From assembly GCA_026182355.1 (NCBI GenBank), contig JAPFBL010000009.1, positions 434,001-498,000 on the forward strand: a DNA stretch of 64,000 nt. The letters run 5' to 3'. This DNA comes from Hermatobates lingyangjiaoensis. Its lineage: Eukaryota > Arthropoda > Insecta > Hemiptera > Hermatobatidae. This document shows, piece after piece, positions 38,090 through 47,129 of the stretch; position 1 is the first letter of the stretch; every line of letters begins with the position of its first letter. Made by a program: the position numbers and the translations under genes. Under the pieces are notes generated by a model. That model saw only the letters and a program-made list of their open reading frames with translations. It had not been told where the DNA came from and did no database searches.

Positions 38090-38172
38090 TAAGCACCCAC
38101 TCACACGCATGCACGTATACATAAACAGACACACATACATACGCACCCACACACACACACAAACACACATGC
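38090..38172. repeat. (CA)-rich microsatellite
   Basis: CACACG, ACACATACATACGCAC and (CA)n runs in an interrupted low-complexity stretch. Confidence 0.8.
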
Positions 38173-38612
38173 CTTACGGACATACAGATAAACTACAACA
38201 ATGAGTTTTTGAAAGTAGACTTTTCAACTATTAATGACTGAACTGTTACGCTACTGGATCTGCTTTTTATTTAATGAATATGTAAAAAATTAGGTAAATA
38301 ATTCTGCTTAATAGATGTACCATAAATATTAAACATATTTAATGTTGATGAAAGAGTACTTAGTTAACATTATTCATTAATGTCCTATCAAAAAAATTCT
38401 TTTGTTTGTTATGGCCTTGAAGAAGTGAAAAATATAGACCACGTTGGCGTGAGGTGTAGTCATATGGTTGTACTGACTAAAACCTCGAGAAATTGTATAA
38501 ATTGATATCATCGAATATGTGTGGTTGAGATAAGAATATATATATAAAGATTTCACATAAACACGTGAAATAACAATCAATGATCAAACCACAATATGAA
38601 ATTGGAAAACAA

Positions 38613-38656
38613 GACTAAGCTCTTTCAACCGTAACAAGCGGTCTTCGTCAGAGTCA
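38613..38656 (-). ncRNA. Hammerhead-like motif, AGATCT type, palindrome mutated
   Basis: CTGACGA core, stem II ACCG/CGGT around CTTGTTA, GAA, then AGAGCT where the family has AGATCT, T, AGTC. Stem I GACT/AGTC is intact. Loss of the palindrome would impair self-dimerisation. Confidence 0.6.
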
Positions 38657-38659
38657 GAG

Positions 38660-38712
38660 TTGGGTTTTTGACTCTGACGAAGATCGCTTGTTAAGGCTGA
38701 AAGATCTTAGTC
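38660..38712 (+). ncRNA. Hammerhead-like motif, AGATCT type, intact core
   Basis: GACT, CTGACGA (38664-38670), a weaker stem II with loop CTTGTTA, GAA, AGATCT, T, AGTC (38709-38712). Core and stem I are consensus. Confidence 0.65.
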
Positions 38713-38777
38713 TTGTGGTTTGATCATATATATATATATATATGTACATTAATAAAATTATCGACCGTGGAATAGAA

Positions 38778-38946
38778 ACAAAACTAAAGTCTATCGGGAC
38801 TCGGTCAGTTCTTCAGGTTGAAATTAAACTTGAAAATTTATACTTCTGCCCATGAAAAAGGTTTTAAATAAAAACCAAAACGTTGGCAATGAGAGTTTAA
38901 TTTGAACCTGAAGAACTGACCGCGTCCCGATAAACTTTAGTTTTGT
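38778..38946. mobile_element. Inverted dimer with diverged hammerhead-like halves
   Basis: Arms 38778-38832 and 38893-38946 are inverted copies (ACAAAACTAAAGTCTAT versus TAAACTTTAGTTTTGT; TCGGTCAGTTCTTCAGGTT versus AACCTGAAGAACTGACCG). CTGAAGA precedes a GAC/GTC hairpin. The centre contains AAAGGTTTTAAATAAAAACC then AAAACGTTGGC, a decayed ACGT-type motif. Related to 51594-51944. Confidence 0.5.
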
Positions 38947-38955
38947 GTATACGAG

Positions 38956-38964
38956 TATATATAT

Positions 38965-39008
<44 letters not shown>
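38956..39008. repeat. (TA)n microsatellite
   Basis: Nearly pure TA with one AATA break, between two hammerhead-bearing repeats. Confidence 0.9.
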
Positions 39009-39009
<1 letters not shown>

Positions 39010-39024
39010 GAGTATATATGGAAC

Positions 39025-39195
39025 AAGATTTTACAATAAACACGTTAAATAACAATAAAAATCAAAACAACAATAAAAATTAGAAAAAAACTTTTCTTTT
39101 CTTTGATACCTAACAAGCGGTCTTCGTCAGAGACAAATCCCAACGGAAACCAAAGATGTAGGGTCATCTATTGTGGGGTTGAGTAGAGTGGGAAG
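39025..39195 (-). mobile_element. AGATCT-group element, decayed
   Basis: AACAAGATTTTACAATAAAC corresponds to the terminal hairpin region. CTAACAAGCGGTCTTCGTCAG retains CTGACGA and half of stem II on the minus strand, but the GAA and AGATCT part is replaced by AAAAGAAAAG. The downstream body (CAACGGAAACCAAAGATG, GTGGGGTTGAGTAGAGTGGG) matches the family copies at 5540 and 30150. Confidence 0.5.
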
Positions 39196-40429
39196 CAAGA
39201 GAGACGTTAGGGTAAACAAACAAAGCTGTAGTGGAAGAAATAAGTAAAGTCCTAGCTGGAGCAGAGTAGGTGAGAAAGAAAGGATAATAACTTAGACACT
39301 GTAGGAATCCAAAGAAGGAATAGAAAAATAAATTAAGTTTAAAAATGTTATTATAGATATAACTACGCAAGTGATTTTATTAAACGGCACTGGTTTAAAT
39401 ACTTAGGGGAATAATACTTTTCAAGCAATAAACAAATGATGGCGTGCAAGGGGAAGATAATAAGTTTTTTTTAAGTTTCCATTTGTTCAAAGTTTGTCAC
39501 AAGCAATTAAAAAAGTCTTCAAAAGATTATTACTTGAAGTAACTCATGTCTCTTATAATAAAAGAAAGAAAAAACAATGTTTCCAAGTCTAAAAGTGAAG
39601 ATTCTAAAAGAAATAAAATATACTCTCATGTACGCAATAAAATGTAACGACTATGAAAAAGTTTATTATGGAGAAACAAGCTGTTTCCTGAAAAATTGGG
39701 TGTACCAACATTCGTACTTTTAAGGAGAAATGATATTAATACCAATGTATTAGCAACATATTGTATTAATACAATATTAGTGATTTGCTCTTGTAAATAG
39801 TAGTTATTCAGGCGTTTTAAGCTAAGTTTTCGTTCCTTGTATCTGTTATCATATTTACTATTCTTTAACAAAAATTAGCTTCTTGACTGACATTATTCTT
39901 GCATGTTGCGTTCTGGTTAATGCTCGTATTTCTTGTAAAGTTATTCCTAAAACTACCCATTTTAAACCTCTAAGGTAATATTTCAGATCTAAACTATGAC
40001 GCTATATGCTGCAGCATGGCTTCTTTTGATGATCTGTGTAGCTGTTGGTTACTAAATTTTCTTTTGTTTTGAAGTCGTATGAAAATGATTTTAAACATAA
40101 CTGAATTGTTGGTTTTAAAACTTTGATGTCAACCCCGTAAACAGACCAATCCCTAACAAACATCTTTTATGTCATATATATAAAAGAATCACAATAAATG
40201 AATGAAATAAAAATCAACTTGAAATCATCCATAAGAAAGTTAGATATTGGATGGAGGTATTTCGAACAAGAAAGTCATCGTCGTTAGAATTCAAAGTAAT
40301 TCTGGTGAGGATGAGTGATTCGATCAAATAGTCTTACAAACATATTTGTAATGAAGTATCACAAGGAAAAAGAAAAACTATAGCAATTATTACTCTGAAG
40401 CCTTTCATTTTATGTCATCAACAGAGCTA

Positions 40430-40600
40430 ACTTTGTTTATATTATACATATATCGTCACCTGTCTTCGATATAGTGAGTCGTCTCCTACCTTAGGACTGA
40501 AATGTCTAATTCTTCTTTTTTCCTGCCTAATGACAACTCAGTCGAAATATGGTAGTGAGTTTCTGTAATCTCTTTTATGTGTGTTCTTTCTGTGAATCTA
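40430..40600 (+). mobile_element. Degenerate ATAT-type hammerhead relic
   Basis: CTAATGA at 40527-40533, extra C, weak stem, GAA at 40544-40546, ATAT, then G where cleavage requires A, C or U. Downstream, GTAGTGAG and CTCTTTTATGTGTGTTCTTT parallel 9805-9840. Directly followed by (TA)n. Confidence 0.42.
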
Positions 40601-40601
40601 G

Positions 40602-40602
<1 letters not shown>

Positions 40603-40669
<67 letters not shown>
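40603..40669. repeat. (TA)n microsatellite
   Basis: About 33 TA units with one TC break, at the 3' boundary of the minus-strand PLE copy. Confidence 0.9.
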
Positions 40670-40671
<2 letters not shown>

Positions 40672-40752
40672 ACAATTAAAAGAAACGGTCCAGCGGACTT
40701 TTTTACAATAAAATAAAAAACGAAGGAAACACACAGAAAGACACAGACATAA

Positions 40753-40792
40753 CTCACATCGATATTTCGACAATCGTCGTCATCAGGAGGTG
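40753..40792 (-). ncRNA. Hammerhead-like ribozyme motif, ATAT type, PLE 3' region
   Basis: On the minus strand the order is stem I 5' half CACCTC, core CTGATGA, one extra C, stem II GAC/GTC with loop GATT, core GAA, self-complementary ATAT, cleavage-site C, then stem I 3' half GATGTG. Stem I pairs with one mismatch. ATAT supplies the A15.1 and U16.1 positions, leaving no intramolecular stem III. This fits the PLE-associated hammerhead variants with reduced stem III. The core is intact. It lies about 300 bp downstream of the PLE stop codon. Confidence 0.72.
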
Positions 40793-41091
40793 CGAAGAGC
40801 GAAGAGCGAAGAGTCCCGCAGGAAGACAGGGCGGTACTGAACTCGGAAACCGCAGCCAGTACCCCACCACTTACCACCAAGCGGTGGAAGGGAGGGAAGG
40901 AAATGAAGAGCCAAATTAAGACGTAAAAGGAACGAGTAAAAATTATAACTATAAAAAATTATAAAAAAGTAGATAAATCAAATTAAAATTAATAAAAATA
41001 ATAAATAAAAAGTAAAATAAAAAATAATAAATAAATAAATAAAAAATAAATAAATAAAAAATAATAAATAAGTAAATAAATCATAAATAAA

Positions 41092-42144
41092 TTATCGGTT
41101 GAGGTTGAGTCCGGGGGAAGAGCGAGCATCAAGTAAGCATATGTATGCCTCCTCTGAAGCTCTTAGGGTAACTTTATTGTTGGATTCGGGGATCTGTTTC
41201 AGGATCTGAACCCTGAAACAGTCATTGAAACTGAGTCCATGCGAGTTCGCATGGATGGCTACAGGATAGTTACTGCGTTGACCGACTGAAGCCCTATGAC
41301 CATTCATACGAAGGCTCAACTTATTAGAAGTTAAGCCAACGTAAAAGGAGTCACACTGAGTGCAATCCAGTCGGTAAACACAGTTGCTCGAGGTACAGGA
41401 GGAATTGACCTGAACCGGGTAGGAACTATGGTGGAGAGGGGAATCGAAGGAAGGATTAGGATTTACAATCAGGCAAGTTTGACAGCCACGGCGTCCACAT
41501 TGTTTCATTCCAGGAACAGGATTGGAAGGCTGAGGGGAAATATGAGAGAAAATGCTTTTTAGATTGGCAGGTTTACGGTAGGAAATAGAAGGGGGGTGAT
41601 TAAAGATGGAAGAAGTAGAAGTAGAAGTAGACAGAATCGGAAAAGACTCCTTAATAACAGCACGAAGCTTATAAGCGCCAGGGAAGTAGGTTGTCAGGAA
41701 GAAGGAAGTGTTACTTCTATCCCTCTTGGGTCTGGGTTGGTGGGAGATGTCAGCCGGTAAAACACGACTATCAATGAAGGAGCGAGGATAGCCTCGTTCA
41801 GAAAATTTGTCCTTTAAGAGGTTAAGGTGATGTCTGCGGTCTTGGAGATTATTGCAGATATTGTGAATACGGAGGGACAAGGATCGAGGTATAGACTTTT
41901 TAACATGGGATGGATGGCAACTATTGTAATGGAGGTACTGTTGGGAGTTGGTGGGTTTTATATGTACGGAAGTCAAGAAGTGTCCATTGTCTAAAGTAAC
42001 GTCAACGTCAAGAAAGGTGATAAGTCTGTCGGAGATGTCGTAAGTGAAAGTGATGGAGGGGCAGAAATTTTGAAAGGAGTGTAGGAAAAGTTCTAAGTTA
42101 TGTTTGCCATGGGGCCAAATGAAGAAAATCATTTTCTTCATCAT
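41092..42144 (-). CDS. Penelope-like element protein, 5'-truncated: RT thumb plus GIY-YIG endonuclease
   Basis: Open for 350 codons to a stop, without frameshift. Residues 6-30 (FFIWPHG, then a Leu/Phe-rich helix) match the stretch just after the catalytic Asp motif of Penelope-like reverse transcriptases. The RT fingers and palm lie upstream and are lost. Residues 43-75 (ITFLDVDV, HIKPTNSQQYL, SCHPSH) are the conserved post-palm/thumb block. FFLTTYFPGA (about 148-156) follows. CGRRGCQTC (216-224) is the Cys knuckle typical of PLE linkers. Residues 250-350 form the GIY-YIG endonuclease: CVYRLDCTQC, FYVG, LSLRMNGHR, then EEAYICLL and PGLNLNR at the C-terminus. The family mobilises RNA by target-primed reverse transcription. 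The copy ends abruptly where a second copy begins in the opposite orientation, so it cannot be autonomous. A hammerhead-like motif lies about 300 bp past the stop. The family call is firm; the ATG is only where the fragment happens to start. Confidence 0.9.
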   Translation of the reverse strand: MMKKMIFFIWPHGKHNLELFLHSFQNFCPSITFTYDISDRLITFLDVDVTLDNGHFLTSVHIKPTNSQQYLHYNSCHPSHVKKSIPRSLSLRIHNICNNLQDRRHHLNLLKDKFSERGYPRSFIDSRVLPADISHQPRPKRDRSNTSFFLTTYFPGAYKLRAVIKESFPILSTSTSTSSIFNHPPSISYRKPANLKSIFSHISPQPSNPVPGMKQCGRRGCQTCLIVNPNPSFDSPLHHSSYPVQVNSSCTSSNCVYRLDCTQCDSFYVGLTSNKLSLRMNGHRASVGQRSNYPVAIHANSHGLSFNDCFRVQILKQIPESNNKVTLRASEEAYICLLDARSSPGLNLNR

Positions 42145-42479
42145 GTTCCTACCCGGTTCAGGTCAATTCCTCCTGTACCTCGAGCAACTGTGTTTACCGA
42201 CTGGATTGCACTCAGTGTGACTCCTTTTACGTTGGCTTAACTTCTAATAAGTTGAGCCTTCGTATGAATGGTCATAGGGCTTCAGTCGGTCAACGCAGTA
42301 ACTATCCTGTAGCCATCCATGCGAACTCGCATGGACTCAGTTTCAATGACTGTTTCAGGGTTCAGATCCTGAAACAGATCCCCGAATCCAACAATAAAGT
42401 TACCCTAAGAGCTTCAGAGGAGGCATACATATGCTTACTTGATGCTCGCTCTTCCCCCGGACTCAACCTCAACCGATAA
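42145..42479 (+). pseudogene. Second Penelope-like fragment: GIY-YIG endonuclease C-terminus
   Basis: This stretch is the reverse complement of about 41092-41425. It begins in the linker just before the endonuclease (GTTCCTACCC, then the segment encoding PVQVNSSC) and runs to the same stop codon. The GIY-YIG part, from LSLRMNGHR through EEAYICLL to LNLNR, looks identical in protein to the minus-strand copy, so the two are young or homogenised. It lacks the RT and most of the linker. Its 5' break abuts the 5' break of the minus copy at about 42144/42145, giving a head-to-head pair. No independent function is expected. Confidence 0.85.
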
Positions 42480-42830
42480 TTTATTTATGATTTATTTATT
42501 TATTTATTATTTTTTATTTATTTATTTATTATTATTTTTTTTATTTATTTATTTATTTATTTATTTTTTTTATTTTTTTTTTATTTATTTATTTATTATG
42601 TTTTATTTTACTTTTTATTTATTATTTTTATTAATTTTAATTTGATTTATCTACTTTTTTATAATTTTTTATAGTTATAATTTTTACTCGTTCCTTTTAC
42701 GTCTTAATTTGGCTCTTCATTTCCTTCCCTCCCTTCCACCGCTTGGTGGTAAGTGGTGGGGTACTGGCTGCGGTTTCCGAGTTCAGTACCGCCCTGTCTT
42801 CCTGCGGGACTCTTCGCTCTTCGCTCTTCG

Positions 42831-42870
42831 CACCTCCTGATGACGACGATTGTCGAAATATCGATGTGAG
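42831..42870 (+). ncRNA. Hammerhead-like ribozyme motif, ATAT type, right-hand PLE copy
   Basis: Exact inverted counterpart of the motif at 40753-40792. CTGATGA is at 42837-42843, GAA at 42855-42857, ATAT at 42858-42861 and the predicted cleavage-site C at 42862. Stem I halves flank it at 42831-42836 and 42863-42868. The core is intact, and the motif sits in the 3' untranslated part of the plus-strand PLE fragment. Confidence 0.72.
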
Positions 42871-42912
42871 TTATGTCTGTGTCTTTCTGTGTGTTTCCTT
42901 CGTTTTTTATTT

Positions 42913-42914
<2 letters not shown>

Positions 42915-42946
<32 letters not shown>
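42915..42946. repeat. (TA)n microsatellite
   Basis: About 15 TA units at the 3' boundary of the plus-strand PLE copy. Confidence 0.9.
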
Positions 42947-42949
<3 letters not shown>

Positions 42950-43046
42950 TTGTTAAATTGTATGCCTATTTTTAATTTCACCACTTTTCTACTGAGTCTC
43001 TCAATTTCTCTTATACACTTTCTCCATGTTTGTGGTACAAGATAGA

Positions 43047-43130
43047 TCAGTTGTCCAAAATATTTATTTACATAGCCCGACATGTTTCGGTCGGGCTATG
43101 TATCCTTCACTGACTATTATGAAGGATTAT
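43047..43130 (-). ncRNA. Hammerhead-derived hairpin, ACATGT type, stem II lost
   Basis: Minus strand: ACATAGCCC, GACC, GAA, palindrome ACATGT, C, GGGCTATGT. The two 9-base arms pair perfectly like stem I, and GAA-palindrome-C is retained. CTGANGA plus stem II has collapsed to GACC. GATCAGTTGTCC beside it also occurs at 948-959, near another PLE fragment. Confidence 0.4.
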
Positions 43131-43139
43131 AATTGTACA

Positions 43140-44380
43140 AAATAATAACTAAACATACATAACTAAACATAACTCAAAAAATTAGCGCAGCTTCTCCGTT
43201 GACCACTTTCTTTATGATGGTCTCTAACTTTCTTACTGCTCTACGTTGAGACTCAGGTATTTTATAGAATAATTTAGCAAAAGATATGAACATTTGAAAT
43301 TTGTCAAGTAAAAAAGCACTCAAACAGGTTTAAATTTCAATCATTTAAATCACTACGGAAAATAAAACTAAACAATTTTCAAGAGGCTAACAATTTGCAT
43401 AAACTACTAAAAATTTCAACCTTAAAGCCATCATGAGTTTACATTTCATCACCAGGTTTACATTTTTTTCTATCAATTAATATCATACTACTTGTATAAG
43501 AGAACACAATGTTTTTGGAATCTTTATGGATATAGAGATTCCACGTAATTGATAGTCAATCAATTAACTAAATTATTCATCTATAATAATTATTTGCTAT
43601 AAACTAATTTTATAAATTTGCTTATAGCAAAGTGAGTGGAAAGTACTCCACTCAGATGTTTTTTTTTTTTTATTAGAATTAAAGATACGGAGGTTGAGTT
43701 TAAATGCTTTAGGACTTTTAACTACCTGAAGCTTGAGGTTATTGAACCTAAAGTGTAGAATTCTTAACGGTAAATAACTCAATGGTTAAGTTATGCGAAT
43801 GCTAATTTTAAAAATGCGTTAATTATTCCAACATTGCTTGTTAACAATTAATAATCACAATAAAAATTTGATTTAACGCTCGACAGTAAAGTCGACCCTC
43901 AATTAAACCCCATCCATGACTAGTGTGGGAAGTAAATTCTTCCATCAATATTTATTTTCTCTATTTTATCTCATTAATTACTCCGAATAAATTTATTTAT
44001 TTTATCAATATTGTTATATTTATTTTCTTTAATTGATTAGTAAATTAGTTGGCTTTTTATTAGCAAACAATATCTCTTAATTTGTTGTAAATTACTATCC
44101 CTTGGAATCTACTGTCTTTATTTTATCCTTGCATAGACTAAAGGATTTCAATTAGTTAATGAAAATTGAATACATATTTTCAAAAATTAAAAATGTTTAA
44201 ATTTAAAATTTTTTTTTCTAAATTTAATTTACTAAAAAATTAGAAAGGTGTGGATTATTTCATTTTATGGATTGTTAATGAAATGCTGCCTTATGTACAT
44301 GATATTTAACTCATAAATAATGAAAATTGTCTGTTTTGTAAGACTTGGTGTTTCATAAGGCTATAACTATTATATTATGC
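43140..44380. other. AT-rich sequence, nothing firm
   Basis: 43190-43265 is slightly GC-richer and may be PLE-derived, but no conserved block could be read. Confidence 0.4.
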
Positions 44381-44387
44381 TATATAT

Positions 44388-44830
44388 GAGGTGTGATAAT
44401 AAAGTAAGGACAGTTTTTGAATTTCGCGCGCTCTGTACACTAAACTTGATAATTTTTTTATTGTTTTGGTAAACTCATCACACAACTCACTCACAGTTTT
44501 GACTATATAGCAAGTGTTGTATTTATGTGAATGGCACAAAGGTTAGACTTGTGTTTGCGTGCTCGGTGATTTTTAGCTGTTCAAAGAATATCACCAGTGG
44601 AATAACTTTTTTTTTCTTAAGTTGACTAACCGTATTCACTTGTAAATTTTCAAGAATGTTTGAGCACTTAATACCATTTTTTATACCAAAATGAATACCA
44701 ACTCTGTGCTTCATTATTTTCAACAGTAAATAATTACCCAGCACGCAAACACACGTCTAACGTCGTTAACCTCGTCTAGCCTCTGAAATCAAAACAACAT
44801 ATACTATTTAGTCGCAACTGTGCACATATA
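44388..44830 (-). mobile_element. mariner-like remnant with internal inverted repeat
   Basis: GAGGTGTGATAATAAAGTAA at 44389 resembles a mariner terminal repeat. On minus, IHFGIKNGIKCSNILENLQV (about 44640-44700) resembles the N-terminal helix-turn-helix region of mariner transposases (IKFC.K.GKSASET...LQ.AYG). 44540-44600 and 44700-44757 are inverted copies sharing TTAGAC.TGTGTTTGCGTGCT. No matching right terminus or DDE region found. A truncated, fold-back relic. Confidence 0.42.
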
Positions 44831-45604
44831 ATGGTGACAAGTGTACCAACAGAACAACAAATTTTGAAATTAGAGTGTACAGAGACCGCAAAATTCAAAA
44901 GGTATTCTTACTTTTTGGCGACATCTCGTATTATACTAACTGTTGTACTAATTAATTTATTAGCCATTGAGTTATTACAAGCACACGTGGGATTAAATTG
45001 TTTGCAGAATGAAAGGTTTAAGATTAAGTTCAAGGTGAGTTGTATAAAAAAAAATATTGAGAGAAAGGTTTTAATGACTTTAAGAGGGATTTAGGGTTAT
45101 TGCAAGTTGAACATTACCATCCGGTAAATTATGATGAGCCGGAACAACCTGGACATCACCCTTGTCGTTTGGGTAGGGAACCAAACCACCCCATGGGGAC
45201 ATATGACTGTGGGTCGCGGGAAATCTGTGATAAAGGATTTCAACACTTCTGTTGTCAAGAACTAATTTAATGCAAAGTACTCTATAACAGTTATAACAAT
45301 AATGAAAATTAGTAATAATAATCAAAATTATAGCGGTAATAATTCTTTACAACATGTTGTATTATACTATTACAACGTTTCTTCATTGATAAGCTAACGG
45401 AGATTAGAGATCTTCAGGCAATTGAATCCCTGTAGTATTTATGTAAACTGGTTATAATTGTTTATAACATTTAAATTTATTTATTTATTTAAATTATTTA
45501 TTTAATTATTTATGTATTTAAATTTATAACAGGTAAAGTGGAATGTATAATAAAAAATAAATAGATATATTATTTTTTTTTATATATTATTATATTATTA
45601 TTTT

Positions 45605-46088
45605 TATAAATAGATCCCTGTGGCTGATGCTGCTCCGTGAGTTTCATTATATCTGGTCTCATAGAGGTTAATGATAATCGAAGATCACCTCTTTTCACAA
45701 TATCAAGTCTGTTGCAAACTTTTGATAACAGTTGAGAAACACGATTAAATCCCGATATAGGATGTTGTAAAACCAGTAACGTAAAGCCGTGCTTTACTCC
45801 ATAGCAAAGGGTACTTTGTAGCAACATCATTTGTCTTCCATACATTGACTTTCCATCTTTGAATTTTGCACGAATAATTCCATTACTTAGTAGTTTGATA
45901 AGAAGCTCTAGAAATGATATGTTTATATCGGTAGCATTAACTTCGAAAGGAACTGAAACCAAAGCCGGTATAACCGTCATGAGTAGGTCACTAAACCGAG
46001 ATTGCATATCGTCATTGCATGTCCTCACATATTTTCCATATATTTACAATCAAATGCAAGATCTTCATCTTGCGTTATCAAAATTTCA
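45605..46088 (-). pseudogene. hAT-family transposase C-terminus, frameshifted
   Basis: Minus strand: MQSRFSDLL, then PFEVNATDINISFLELLIKL, matches the pre-dimerisation region of ZBED/SCAND3-like hAT transposases. About 45740-45850 makes sense only in another frame (TKYPLLWSKARLYVTGFTTS), and the first frame resumes with RVSQLLSKVCNRLDIVKRGD, then LRLSLTSMRPDI and EQHQPQGS, the hAT C-terminal signature. At least two compensating frameshifts, and probably one more near 46030, make it a pseudogene. A hAT-type end lies at 46260-46272. Confidence 0.75.
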
Positions 46089-46259
46089 ATTTTATTGAAA
46101 TTTTTTGAAATCTAGAAAATACATTTAAATTCATTTTAATGTCTACTTCAGTTTTAATAATGAAAACCATTTGAGTTGGTTTTCTTCATGGTCTACCAAA
46201 ATATCATTGTAAACCCCCAGAAATATTTCATGGACACGTAGGATCCATGTGATCTCTGG

Positions 46260-46280
46260 TTGAGAACTCCTGCACTAAAG
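46260..46280. mobile_element. hAT terminal inverted repeat, right end
   Basis: TTGAGAACTCCTG (inverse CAGGAGTTCTCAA) ends at 46272, the 5' side of the minus-strand hAT transposase relic. CACTAAAG follows as the possible 8-bp target duplication; I found no left partner. Confidence 0.45.
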
Positions 46281-46525
46281 CTTCTTTCCATAATGTTCAT
46301 TATCTATTTTCTCGAATCTAATATTATCTTAAATAAGGAATATTAGAGAACACAAAAAAAATATATTTCGACTTATTGACACGTTTTGATATCTTCTGAA
46401 TCTGGATGTATGTATATCCAAAATATTTTTCAGTCACTGTACAGAGTATACTGTTTACAATGTAAACAAAATTTGGTACTTCGGAAGGCAAACAGCTTTC
46501 AACTCGAACAAATCAGAGTTTAAAC

Positions 46526-46812
46526 CAAAGTTTTTCAAACCTTTTGCTGCAACCCACTACAAGAACCACAGTTTTCATCGCAACCCATAATGCTTAGGTG
46601 TAATAAGACCACCTCTTTATTATGTCCATTTATTATCCATCACAATTTATATGCATATTTTTCATGATCTGCTCTCTGTTTTATTTATATAAATAAATAA
46701 AATGTTATTTTATTTAATAAAACAAGAAGAAACGTATTTTTTTATTTCTCGAACGTATTAAATTTTTCGCGCGACCCACTGAAGTGTCAAAACCGATAGT
46801 TAGAAAAACAAA
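46526..46812. mobile_element. Possible hAT-like MITE
   Basis: CAAAGTTTTTCAAACC and, 50 bases inward, CAACCC at the left; GCGCGACCCACT and a GTTAGAAAAACAAAG end at the right. The ends are imperfect inverted repeats with internal GACCC/GGGTC features common in hAT MITEs. No clear 8-bp duplication. Confidence 0.35.
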
Positions 46813-47039
46813 GATGTCGAAAAAATTATGCCCCCAGAATTCAAACGTAATTTTTGAATACAAACAGTCATCTAAACTATAATTATTTAGATTAATTTAT
46901 TATTTTACCTTAGATTTAATAATGTACTTTTGGTAGTTTACATACACGTTTTTATTTAGAGAAACCTACAACATTTAAAAAATAGCACCTGCATATGATC
47001 TGAGTGAACCATTTCCCATGATGTATTTTTTATGAAAAA

Positions 47040-47121
47040 ATTGATTTTGATTTTAGATTAAATCGGTTGTAGACCAAAAATCGTTCCAGAATTTTGGTCA
47101 AAAACCAAGGTACCACTGTAT
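47040..47121 (-). mobile_element. Tc1/mariner-type MITE end
   Basis: The minus strand starts TACAGTGGTACCTTGG then TTTTTGACCAAAATTCTGGAA, a recognisable MITE terminus flanked by TA. The other end was not found, so it is a fragment. Confidence 0.45.
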
Positions 47122-47129
47122 ATCGTTGT

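Larger units (their letters stand above)
38549..38728. mobile_element. Inverted AGATCT hammerhead dimer
   Basis: The left copy starts with the terminal hairpin TTTCAC-ATAAACAC-GTGAAA, then CAATGATCAAACCACAATAT and the hammerhead motif on minus. The right copy (38660-38728, plus) repeats the motif inverted and ends GTGGTTTGATCA without the terminal hairpin. About 10 bp separate the two stem-I sequences. TA tracts lie on both sides (38536-38546 and 38726-38743). Confidence 0.7.
40700..42918. mobile_element. Head-to-head inverted pair of 5'-truncated Penelope-like copies
   Basis: The left arm (about 40700-41425, minus) and right arm (about 42145-42918, plus) are inverted copies. They differ mainly by about 47 bp in the A/T-rich 3' untranslated run (40930-41090 versus 42480-42660). 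The middle 720 bp belongs only to the longer minus copy. Both 3' ends point outward and abut (TA)n tracts at 40603-40669 and 42915-42946. The left copy extends some 37 bp further at its 3' end and includes a GTCC-GCT-GGAC hairpin. Each copy carries a hammerhead-like motif downstream of the stop. Penelope-like elements are known for inverted and tandem partial copies. Confidence 0.85.

Noticed and set aside
40240..40300. Minus-strand CTAACGACGATGA...GTTCGAAATACC as a ribozyme
   Set aside because: Suggestive order but core has insertions, stem II pairs poorly and ATAC is not self-complementary; at best a remote relic.
40635..40880. Minus-strand 81-codon frame and its plus counterpart at 42743-43045
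   Set aside because: Both are the PLE 3' untranslated region with hammerhead and TA repeats; the shared peptide reflects the inverted repeat, not a conserved gene.
42439..42645. Leu/Tyr/Phe-rich frame resembling a membrane protein
   Set aside because: It is the T/A-rich 3' run downstream of the PLE stop.
46370..46410. Hammerhead-like CAGAAGA...ACGTG on minus
   Set aside because: No stem II, no GAA, and the 4-mer is not followed by a plausible stem I.
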